NCBI GenBank assembly: GCA_029339505.1 | Contig: JAQISU010000036.1 | Location: 1,580,501 to 1,644,500, forward strand | Length of the DNA stretch: 64,000 nucleotides | Origin: Unio delphinus | Lineage: Eukaryota; Mollusca; Bivalvia; Unionida; Unionidae | Direction of reading: 5' to 3' | In this document: in pieces, positions 23,512-30,001 of the stretch | Position numbering within the stretch: the stretch's first letter is position 1 | Layout: every line of letters begins with the position of its first letter | Program-made: the position numbers and the translations under genes | Notes under the pieces: generated by a model | What the model was told of the DNA's origin: nothing | What the model saw: the letters and a program-made list of their open reading frames with translations, nothing else | The model's database searches: none

Positions 23512-24444
23512 TTATTTACTTAAATCCGCTACGAATTCCACATACCACGTTGTTGAAACCCTAATCAAATTTCTATCAGTAGATGTTAACGTAAACTGTT
23601 CAGTTGTATCCTTGTCGATGATCGTTGAAATCGTATTGTTGACCCCAGATGAACTCGACGATGAAATATTAAATTGAGTCGGTGTTACTAGTGTTAATCG
23701 ATAAATACCTTTAACGGTTGCAGGGATATCTAATTTGTTGTTTGTAGGTGTCCACGCAAATGATCCGTGTTGGATTGTGTATACTACGTTGTTGGTTTTC
23801 TCATGAGGAATTTTTGTTTTTTCAATGATTGTTATCATCCTCGGAAAATCAGTTTTGATTGCTTCGATGAAGTTTTTCGTCTCATCGATGGATTTTTTTA
23901 TATCAGGGAGTTTTATTTCAATTTTATCCAATGGGGTTCCAATAAATTTATCAATGATATTTCTACGGAATAATGTAAACTGTTTTCCGTGTTCTTCAAT
24001 TCTAGATTGAAGTGCTATTAGTTCCAACAGAGAATTATCCAACGCAATGTCGAAAGTTTCTATTCTATCTGTAATAGTCGAAACGAGTACACCTGGTTTG
24101 AGTTTACCCTGATCGGAAAATAACGCGATAGTATCCTCGATTGCGTTTCGTTGTTTAACCAAAATATCATCCAACGACACATCACTAGTCTTCAATTTAC
24201 CCTGATCGGAAAATAACGCGATAGTATCCTCGATTGCGTTTCTTTGTTTAACTAAAATATCATCCAATGACACATCACTGGATTTCAATTTACCCTGTTT
24301 GTCTTGAAATACAACTATTTCGTTCGGGTCAACATTTACTAAATTTAACGTCTAAGCGATTTCATCTTTGATTAGTTTTTTTACATCACCGGTTGCAGTG
24401 TCATCGGGTTTGGGTTTCAGAGGTCTTCCCCAAATATCAATCAT
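23512..24444 (-). pseudogene. Fibre-like late gene interrupted by an in-frame stop
   Basis: From ATG 24444, one base past the protease stop, the frame runs 30 codons (MIDIWGRPLKPK...) to a TAG at 24352-24354, then stays open for 280 codons to 23512. The downstream part contains two almost identical 31-residue repeats (SDVSLDDILVKQRNAIEDTI and on) and a weaker third, then a helical region, then a serine-rich strand-rich C-terminal domain (SSSSSSGVNN ... WYVEFV). Helical-repeat stalk plus beta-rich tip is the layout of a fibre or spike, but I recognise no family, so that role is inferred. A shorter protein from the internal Met at 24288 remains possible. A sequencing error at the TAG cannot be excluded. 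Confidence 0.65.
24104..24289. repeat. Two tandem 93 bp repeats in the fibre-like gene
   Basis: Adjacent copies differ by a few bases (TACCCTGATCGGAAAATAAC recurs at 24107 and 24199). They encode 31-residue units in frame. The near identity points to a recent duplication. Confidence 0.9.
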
Positions 24445-24445
24445 T

Positions 24446-24883
24446 TTATTGTAAAACTCTTTCTCTCTCTAAAAGGCGATTGCTGGTGTATTCATTCACG
24501 ACAACATGTGGTGGTTTTCCGCTTGGGTTACTCAAGGAGTTTGAAATAGCGTCAAGGACATTTAATACTTCGCTGCCACATATTGGTGGATCATTCATTT
24601 GTTGTGTTGGTAGCGTAGAATACCAAGTCTTCATTGGAAGGGTTTTTATATAACGCATAAACTCTTTTGGTGGGGCTAATCCATATGAATCGAAATAAAC
24701 AATCCCACGTGGATCAATAGCGTATGCAACCCAGTGAGTTCCAGGTCCGGTGCTGTTATCTAAATTAATAATACCGGTTTCAACGCTGTTTGGTTGATGT
24801 GGTAATTGATCTTTCATAAAGACACCTCTGAAGTTTTTAATCGCTAGTTTTTTAGCAGCATCCATTAAATCAAAATTGGACAT
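24446..24883 (-). CDS. Adenain-like cysteine protease (Polinton PRO)
   Basis: Cysteine endopeptidase of the adenovirus-protease (C5/Ulp1-like) clan that matures capsid proteins. The order of catalytic features is as in the family: GPGTHWVAYAI with the active His, YFDSYGLAPP with the acidic residue, then TQQMNDPPICGSEVL with the oxyanion Gln and the nucleophilic Cys. The start at 24883 (MSNFDLMDAAKKL, FRGVFM) matches the usual family N-terminus. An in-frame extension to a GTG at 24967 contains a short duplicated KSSMVP segment and overlaps the upstream gene, so it is less likely. It lies between the pX-like gene and the fibre-like gene in the late cluster. Confidence 0.9.
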   Translation of the reverse strand: MSNFDLMDAAKKLAIKNFRGVFMKDQLPHQPNSVETGIINLDNSTGPGTHWVAYAIDPRGIVYFDSYGLAPPKEFMRYIKTLPMKTWYSTLPTQQMNDPPICGSEVLNVLDAISNSLSNPSGKPPHVVVNEYTSNRLLERERVLQ

Positions 24884-24924
24884 GGGAACCATCGAAGATT
24901 TGGGAACCATCGAAGATTTCTGAA

Positions 24925-25386
24925 TTAATAAACCGGTCCTAGTCTTAGACCCTTTCCGCTGTACCACGAATACGGGGTTCCTGGTAGTCTTAGACCCTTT
25001 CCCCTTTTTTTATATCCTTTCCCAGTTGCCTTTTTCAACGCCATTCCTGCTGCAGTACCAACAGCTCCCAACGCTGCTGCTTTCGCCACTGCTGGGGCTG
25101 CTGCTGCAATCAATGCTGGAATCGCAGCTAACAACGGAAATATACCGCCTGTTTTAATCATATTTTTGATAGCAGCCGCAGAAAGAGTAATCTGGACACC
25201 TTTTTTTGCTACTAGTGCATCATTGAAATGTTTCACCTGACGAGTTGTCAGCGATAGTTTATTTGCACCACCAGTCATTTGGTTGGGTTTCAACGTGATT
25301 GTGGTTCCACATTTTTTAGATGATTCCGATTGCAATTTTTTGATTTGACCAGGAGTTAACGCAGCACTAATATTATTATATGACAT
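24925..25386 (-). CDS. pX/pVI-like small virion protein (153 aa)
   Basis: The order is: an N-terminal region with QMTGGA (residues 37-41), which fits the adenain cleavage pattern (M/I/L)-x-G-G-x; an alanine-rich hydrophobic segment at residues about 82-112 (FPLLAAIPALIAAAAPAVAK); then a basic tail with a repeated GKGLRL motif. Polintons and adintoviruses have such adenovirus pX/pVI-type proteins, thought to act in the virion core or in membrane lysis. Assignment is by layout, not by close sequence. Its 3' end reaches the upstream extension of the protease frame, and it sits just downstream of the major capsid gene. Confidence 0.7.
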   Translation of the reverse strand: MSYNNISAALTPGQIKKLQSESSKKCGTTITLKPNQMTGGANKLSLTTRQVKHFNDALVAKKGVQITLSAAAIKNMIKTGGIFPLLAAIPALIAAAAPAVAKAAALGAVGTAAGMALKKATGKGYKKRGKGLRLPGTPYSWYSGKGLRLGPVY

Positions 25387-25426
25387 TATACATAATTGAT
25401 TGATTCTAAATCGTTTACAATTTCAA

Positions 25427-26821
25427 TTACATGTTTTCCACTGGTGCATCAACTACTCTCATTCTTCCACCAACACCTTCAAGTAGCATTGATTTATCAC
25501 TGAGAATGACAGCAACTGCTCTATAATCAGCAATAGCACCACGAGTCACATTTCTAAAATGTATCTCAACGACAGATTGTCTTGTTAAATCAAGATTTTC
25601 CAGTGAAAAGTAATAAATCGGATACAGATTTTTAAAATCATATTGTGATATTTGCAAACCGGTATCCACATTTTGATCACGTGCCATAAATGACAACAAC
25701 CTATGATAAACTCGTGCAATATGATTTTCTCTGTAATTAAGTTGTATATCCTCGGATGGTTCCTGCTGGCCGTTTATTCTCAGTGAGACGTCTTTCACAC
25801 CTAACTGATCAAATATCATATGGCTGGAGAGTTGATTGCCAATTCGTGTGTTATCCTGTAACGCAATAAATATATGACGTGGTGCAGCAGTGCCCTGTTT
25901 TGATGCTAGATTCCACGTAAACACATTATTAACATTTGATTGCATCACATCTGTACTCACTGATAACCAACTCAACAACGACTTTCCTCCTTGGTCCATA
26001 AATGATAGTAATCGTTCTTCTGCGGTGATTGCTGGAGTCAACACTGGCATCCACAATGATATTTTTGTTAAATTTACTTTACCAGCATCAGCATTGGGGG
26101 CTGCAGCATCCGCTGGAATCCTCCAAATTGCGTCATTATCATCACTCTTTCGTACAAGCGATACTGTATGCTTCGCCCCGTAGATAACTTTTCTGACGTT
26201 TCTACAGAATCCAAATATGTGATGCAGTGGAATCGCGCATGAAAATGATTTACGCGCTCCTTGCAACATTGAAATACGTGTTGCAGCCCCTAGATTGAAA
26301 TTAGCATCTTTGTTTATAATCATATCCTCGGCATCAATATTAGCGGTGCCAGCATTATTCTTTGGTCGTCTTACAACAAATTGATTTCCTCCAGCGGTAT
26401 TTGTAGCATCCTTTGCAAACATCATAGAGGGTCCTGCTGATCTTGTATAATCATCAGAATATCTCGCTAACCCGATTATTGTTGTAGCCACATCAACATC
26501 GCGATCTATGGACTCAATTTCTTTTCCATCAATGAGATATCTAGCACTCTCAAATAACGCCATAATACCATTATTGACAAACCCGACTTGAGTACCAGCT
26601 GGATACTCTGTATCATTTGTTCGTATAATTTCTCCTTCGATTTCAATAAACGCTTCACAGGGCAAAAAGTATTTACTGGTATCATGGACTTGAAGATCAA
26701 TTCTTGCTCGACTATTTGAGTCTATGGCATGATAGGCGTAATATTGATAATCGCGTACAGAATCATCCTTGCCAACTGGGGCATCTATATCAAATGCTGG
26801 ATCACGTGACTTTTTGAACAT
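25427..26821 (-). CDS. Polinton major capsid protein, double jelly-roll (464 aa)
   Basis: It forms the icosahedral shell in Polinton-type viruses. It has the expected length and a strand-rich composition throughout. Recognisable family patterns include the N-terminal RDYQYYAYHAIDS followed by RARIDLQVHDTSKYFLP, the central IPLHHIFGFCRNVRKVIYG, and the C-terminal YYFSLENLDLTRQSVVEIHF. The frame is intact with a clear ATG at 26821 about 30 bases downstream of a palindromic leader motif. It is flanked by the 141-codon gene and the pX-like gene. Identification as the double jelly-roll family is from pattern recognition and gene context. A structure prediction would settle it. Confidence 0.87.
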   Translation of the reverse strand: MFKKSRDPAFDIDAPVGKDDSVRDYQYYAYHAIDSNSRARIDLQVHDTSKYFLPCEAFIEIEGEIIRTNDTEYPAGTQVGFVNNGIMALFESARYLIDGKEIESIDRDVDVATTIIGLARYSDDYTRSAGPSMMFAKDATNTAGGNQFVVRRPKNNAGTANIDAEDMIINKDANFNLGAATRISMLQGARKSFSCAIPLHHIFGFCRNVRKVIYGAKHTVSLVRKSDDNDAIWRIPADAAAPNADAGKVNLTKISLWMPVLTPAITAEERLLSFMDQGGKSLLSWLSVSTDVMQSNVNNVFTWNLASKQGTAAPRHIFIALQDNTRIGNQLSSHMIFDQLGVKDVSLRINGQQEPSEDIQLNYRENHIARVYHRLLSFMARDQNVDTGLQISQYDFKNLYPIYYFSLENLDLTRQSVVEIHFRNVTRGAIADYRAVAVILSDKSMLLEGVGGRMRVVDAPVENM

Positions 26822-26852
26822 TTTATTCTATTTATCAGAGTCTAAATCGTGA

Positions 26853-26868
26853 AAAACGCTAGTGTTTT
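26853..26868 (-). promoter_or_regulatory. Palindromic late-gene leader motif (copy 2, one mismatch)
   Basis: AAAACGCTAGTGTTTT on the + strand lies 32 bp upstream of the major capsid ATG and overlaps the stop codon of the preceding 141-codon gene, whose TAG is part of the central CTAG. Confidence 0.55.
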
Positions 26869-27284
26869 CTACTTAGTTTTTTAAAGCCACTTCCCGCTAT
26901 CATATTTGGGTCGGGGGTTAAAGCCATCGACGCTAGTTTTTCATCTACTGCGTTATTTATAATTCTACTAACACTCGCAGGCATTTCCGCTGTAGACGGT
27001 AACGGTTTCTTTTTTCGTCTCACTAATGATGTTATTTTATCCTTCGCAGTTGAAAATGTCTTTCCGGCAAGATCTCCAACAGCACCAATACCCTTATCAC
27101 GAATAACATCAATGGCTTTCATTGATAATTGTTTAGCTAACGGCATCACTTTTGGGGCCATTCTTGCAAATAACCCTGCAATGGTATTGCCGAGGCCATC
27201 TCCGTAATATGCTTTATAAACCGGAAACCGTGAATTAACTACATAGACGGGGGTCGGTTTATCATGATTGTAATGTATGATCAT
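26859..27284 (-). CDS. Small basic virion-type protein, pVI-like (141 aa)
   Basis: The short N-terminal region is followed by YYGDGLGNTIAGLFARMAPK and an amphipathic helix, a basic patch (RRKKKP, residues about 89-94) and, near the C-terminus, MIAGSGFKK. IAGS before G133 fits the adenain cleavage pattern (M/I/L)-x-G-x-G. Glycine-rich start, amphipathic helix and protease site resemble adenovirus pVI-type internal proteins; this is a layout match only. It sits directly upstream of the major capsid gene, as expected for a virion component. Start chosen at the only upstream ATG, just after a leader shared with the next gene. Confidence 0.6.
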   Translation of the reverse strand: MIIHYNHDKPTPVYVVNSRFPVYKAYYGDGLGNTIAGLFARMAPKVMPLAKQLSMKAIDVIRDKGIGAVGDLAGKTFSTAKDKITSLVRRKKKPLPSTAEMPASVSRIINNAVDEKLASMALTPDPNMIAGSGFKKLSRKH

Positions 27285-27352
27285 TATTTGAAATCAGAAA
27301 CGATTTTTCAATTGTAAAACAATTTGTCAATTGGAAACGCTAGCGTTTTTAT
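27285..27352 (-). promoter_or_regulatory. Shared leader plus palindromic motif (copy 3) before the 141-codon gene
   Basis: Reading toward the ATG at 27284: the palindrome (27335-27348), CAATTG-type repeats, then GTTTCTGATTTCAAATA directly before the start codon. The last part is almost identical to the sequence directly before the ATG of the 328-codon gene (28340-28405). Conservation confined to the two leaders suggests a shared promoter or translation signal. Confidence 0.55.
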
Positions 27353-28339
27353 TCAGTCACTGTGATACCCATTTGCTAACTCGTCAATGAAATCTCGATA
27401 TATGCTGATATCCATGATACCACCCTGAAATAACCGTCTACAGATATCAGCTGCTTCATTAATTATTTCCGGAGAGTTATTTCCAGCTCGTTTTCCTCCG
27501 ATGAGAACTTCTAATCGTGATATATCACTGAGAACACTATCAGGACATGAAATCCTTGGATTTTCAATAGAATCTTGCAATCCGCTTCCGCTATAACCAG
27601 CTGCTTCATCCATTTTTTCTAAATCCGTTTCTTGTAAATAATCATCATCATCATCATCATCATCATCACGTGGTATTTGTTGTTTTTTAGGCGAGTAGAA
27701 TACTTTCTTTACCGGTTGCTGTCGCCGCTTTTGCAATTTTGGCGGTTTTTGTTGTTGTTTAAACTCTTCGTATTGATTATACACTGTATTCACCGCATTG
27801 ATATATCCATTGTATGATGGACTATCTTTCTTCCTAATTTGACCTTTTTCAGTTTTGATTTTATAGACTATATCAGCCCAGTGAGCTATACTTCTAACAA
27901 ACTTATGATGTTCTGGTTTTAACATATTTTTTCTGTTTTCATAAGTCGTAACAACACGCGCAGGAATTTCTGCTGGATCAGTCTTATCAATTTCTGCTAA
28001 CCCTTTCTCGTTAAATCTCACGCGTAAATCATCTACTGTTCTTTTTGATTCTATTTTTTGTACAGCCTGTTTTGTTTGTTCAGTTTTCGCTGCTATTTTT
28101 TCGAGTTCACCAATAACAGATTTCCCCGTCTCGGGAACATCTCCCAGTAAAGCACGCTCTACTCCCTTCGTTGCTGTGGTTACTGGTTTAAACAATTTTT
28201 CAGACCCCAAAGCAAAATCAGTCTGAAGACTCTGTCGTTGTTGTAGTTTATTCCGTACAGAGTCACGAATTGGTACAAATCTCTTAATTGCATCCAGTCG
28301 TTCACGAGCCAATCGGGTTGTTAATGCTTCATTGACCAT
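27353..28339 (-). CDS. Polinton virion-type protein of unknown function (328 aa)
   Basis: The N-terminal 110 residues are helical and charged (RLARERLDAIKRFVPIRDSV, a KTEQTKQAVQKIESK coiled coil). A central HHKFVRSIAHWADIVYKIK segment follows, then a basic glutamine/lysine stretch, a run of nine aspartates, and a C-terminal helical domain with RLEVLIGGKRAGNNSPEIINEAADI. The C-terminal block is, from memory, a recurring feature of uncharacterised invertebrate Polinton proteins encoded just before capsid genes. A core or scaffold role is possible but unproven. Start at ATG 28339, immediately after the shared leader. The aspartate run is encoded by a (CAT)n-type repeat at 27644-27668 and may vary in length. 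Confidence 0.7.
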   Translation of the reverse strand: MVNEALTTRLARERLDAIKRFVPIRDSVRNKLQQRQSLQTDFALGSEKLFKPVTTATKGVERALLGDVPETGKSVIGELEKIAAKTEQTKQAVQKIESKRTVDDLRVRFNEKGLAEIDKTDPAEIPARVVTTYENRKNMLKPEHHKFVRSIAHWADIVYKIKTEKGQIRKKDSPSYNGYINAVNTVYNQYEEFKQQQKPPKLQKRRQQPVKKVFYSPKKQQIPRDDDDDDDDDYLQETDLEKMDEAAGYSGSGLQDSIENPRISCPDSVLSDISRLEVLIGGKRAGNNSPEIINEAADICRRLFQGGIMDISIYRDFIDELANGYHSD

Positions 28340-28405
28340 TATTTGAAATCAGAAACAATGTTTCAATTGCAAAACAATTTTTCAATTGTAAAACAATTTT
28401 TGAAT
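28340..28405 (-). promoter_or_regulatory. Leader of the 328-codon gene, shared with 27285-27334
   Basis: Repeated CAATTG and AAAATTGTTTT blocks, then GTTTCTGATTTCAAATA abutting the ATG. It lacks the CTAG palindrome that the other leader carries. Confidence 0.5.
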
Positions 28406-28459
28406 CCTACCTAACACCATCGTGGAAGTGTTATTTCATCCTATAACAGCTTCTACGAT

Positions 28460-28517
28460 CAGTGTGGAAACGGCCGATTTTCATATAAATGAAATGTAAT
28501 CGGCCGATTCCACATTG
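28460..28517. terminator. Hairpin with CGGCCG-containing arms
   Basis: TCAGTGTGGAAACGGCCGAT and AATCGGCCGATTCCACATTGA pair over 21 positions with two mismatches around an 18-base loop. It lies upstream of the 328-codon late gene in a gene-poor stretch. Could act in transcription end, promoter function or replication; the sequence alone does not say which. Confidence 0.4.
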
Positions 28518-28582
28518 AATTTTTTAGTGTATTTGATACCGGACCAACCAGCCATCAATTTTTTATTCACTGATTTTGACAT
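28481..28582 (-). CDS. Very small open frame, unknown (33 aa)
   Basis: From ATG 28582 a short basic peptide (MSKSVNKKLMAGWSGIKYTK) is encoded and ends inside the hairpin at 28460-28517. An in-frame extension to 28666 adds a low-complexity stretch. No family recognised. Listed because it fills the gap between two genes of the same strand; it may not be real. Confidence 0.2.
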   Translation of the reverse strand: MSKSVNKKLMAGWSGIKYTKKFNVESADYISFI

Positions 28583-28662
28583 TGTCAATCGAAAAATGCT
28601 AAAAAAAAAATGAAAATCTCTATGAGGGGGACGGTCACAATCAAATAATGATAAATGGTCGG

Positions 28663-29019
28663 TCAAAATTGTTCATTTTCTTGAATTAACGCCCGTAGGT
28701 TTCTAATTTTAGAATTAACCTCCTTTTTCAATTCGTATTCGTTACCCAATTCTTTTCGTATTCGTTCTACGATAGTATATAACGGAACAAACACACTTAC
28801 GTCACTGGAGAATGTAAGAGAGTCCTTAATAGAATTCTGAATTCTTTTGATGAGCGCGTATTTCTTTGGCAGCATATACTTGTTAGTGCTAACTCCGTAT
28901 TCTATATCCTGAAAATCAGACATGATTTGATCAGGATTTAACCCATATGATAGTTCAATATCCCAACTTTTCAATTTTGAAATCTCGGATATAATGCTAC
29001 TCATGTTTTCAGAATTCAT
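28663..29019 (-). CDS. Unknown Polinton accessory protein (118 aa)
   Basis: Mostly helical, charged protein without signal peptide, membrane segment or recognised motif. ATG 29019 (MNSENMSSIISEISKLKSW) is preferred; the frame extends to 29064, where it meets the HNH gene's stop. It lies between the HNH nuclease gene and the late cluster on the same strand. Function unknown. Confidence 0.45.
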   Translation of the reverse strand: MNSENMSSIISEISKLKSWDIELSYGLNPDQIMSDFQDIEYGVSTNKYMLPKKYALIKRIQNSIKDSLTFSSDVSVFVPLYTIVERIRKELGNEYELKKEVNSKIRNLRALIQENEQF

Positions 29020-29063
29020 TATTCTATAACAATGACATATTTCTAAATGAAAAATATGACGCA

Positions 29064-29558
29064 TTAGACATAACTAAATTGAACTTTTTGTCCCGTCCTT
29101 TTTGAAATCGCAGATCGATAAATCCCCTCTGCAACAAATCGTACTGAGGGTGAACAAATATTGAAATGCCTACCGGCGCTGGTTATTGATTGAAATATTT
29201 TTTCTTTGTTAGTTATCGTATTCAAAGATTTTACGGGTCTCTTCCCAACCGTTTTGCAAGTGCCAGTCTTCCGTCGTTTGGTATTCTCACTTTGAGTAAC
29301 GGCTTCTAGATTTGATAAAGAATTGTTTTTCGGATTAGAATCCTTGTGATCAATGACAGAATCATCCTCGATCAATCCATAAAAACATTCAAATGCGAAA
29401 CGATGATTGAGATAAGTTTTCTTCCCAACAGTAAACATCAAGTACCCTTGATTATTCACAGAACCAACTGGTTTCTTTAGTCTACGGTTTCTGACAGTAC
29501 CATCACTAGATGCTTCATAATTTGTAATCAAGGGATGCTGTCTGAATTCTTGGTTCAT
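29064..29558 (-). CDS. HNH endonuclease with NUMOD-like DNA-binding parts (164 aa)
   Basis: The layout is that of phage- and intron-type homing endonucleases. An N-terminal NUMOD4-like segment (LITNYEASSDGTVRNRR, GYLMFTVG) is followed by an HNH core with NHRFAFECFYG and VIDHKDSNPKNNSLSNLEAV, and a C-terminal NUMOD1-like helix region (FQSITSAGRHFNICSPSV). Such genes nick DNA at specific sites and are rare passengers in animal Polintons. It is a free-standing gene on the late strand, between the zinc-finger gene and an unknown gene, not inserted within another frame. The catalytic HD/N residues appear present. A role in element maintenance is speculation. Confidence 0.82.
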   Translation of the reverse strand: MNQEFRQHPLITNYEASSDGTVRNRRLKKPVGSVNNQGYLMFTVGKKTYLNHRFAFECFYGLIEDDSVIDHKDSNPKNNSLSNLEAVTQSENTKRRKTGTCKTVGKRPVKSLNTITNKEKIFQSITSAGRHFNICSPSVRFVAEGIYRSAISKRTGQKVQFSYV

Positions 29559-29572
29559 TCGTATACATAATA

Positions 29573-29959
29573 CTATTGTTTGTCTAATTCATTGTTTGGT
29601 TTAATGATTACATCACTAGAAAACCTTTCAATGTAGTCTTGAGGAGTTCTTATGATTTTGTCAAGGACGTTGTCGCTGACAGTGTCAGGGTCAGAGACTT
29701 TATCAGGGTCATAATTTCTGATTGATTGTCCATTTTTGATTCTTTTATCATAATAACGCTTCAATTCCCTGTATCGCTTACCACCGCAATTCAAACACAA
29801 CTGCGATTTCCCCCTGACCCCAACCCCACATCGAATACAGGGTAACGGACCAAGGCTTCCACGTCGAAAGCTTTGCATATGATACCCACAGAATTCATTT
29901 CTGCATGATTTGTTACACGGGGTTACTGATCCAATCATAAGCCACTTGCAGTGATTCAT
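29573..29959 (-). CDS. Zinc-finger Polinton protein (128 aa)
   Basis: Cysteine/histidine pattern: CKWL ... TPCNKSC ... FCGYH, then PCIRCG and LCLNCGGKR, giving two probable zinc-binding sites in the first 70 residues; the rest is charged. From memory, proteins starting with the same CKWL/TPC/CGYH pattern occur in several invertebrate Polintons, usually near the polymerase. It may bind nucleic acid; no function is known. ATG 29959 is preferred over the upstream ATG 29977. It is divergently oriented to the polymerase gene with only about 40 bp between the start codons, so the two likely share a bidirectional promoter. Confidence 0.7.
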   Translation of the reverse strand: MNHCKWLMIGSVTPCNKSCRNEFCGYHMQSFRRGSLGPLPCIRCGVGVRGKSQLCLNCGGKRYRELKRYYDKRIKNGQSIRNYDPDKVSDPDTVSDNVLDKIIRTPQDYIERFSSDVIIKPNNELDKQ

Positions 29960-30001
29960 TATATATAAATTCTTCATTTAAATGCTTGTTCTAATTATAG
30001 C

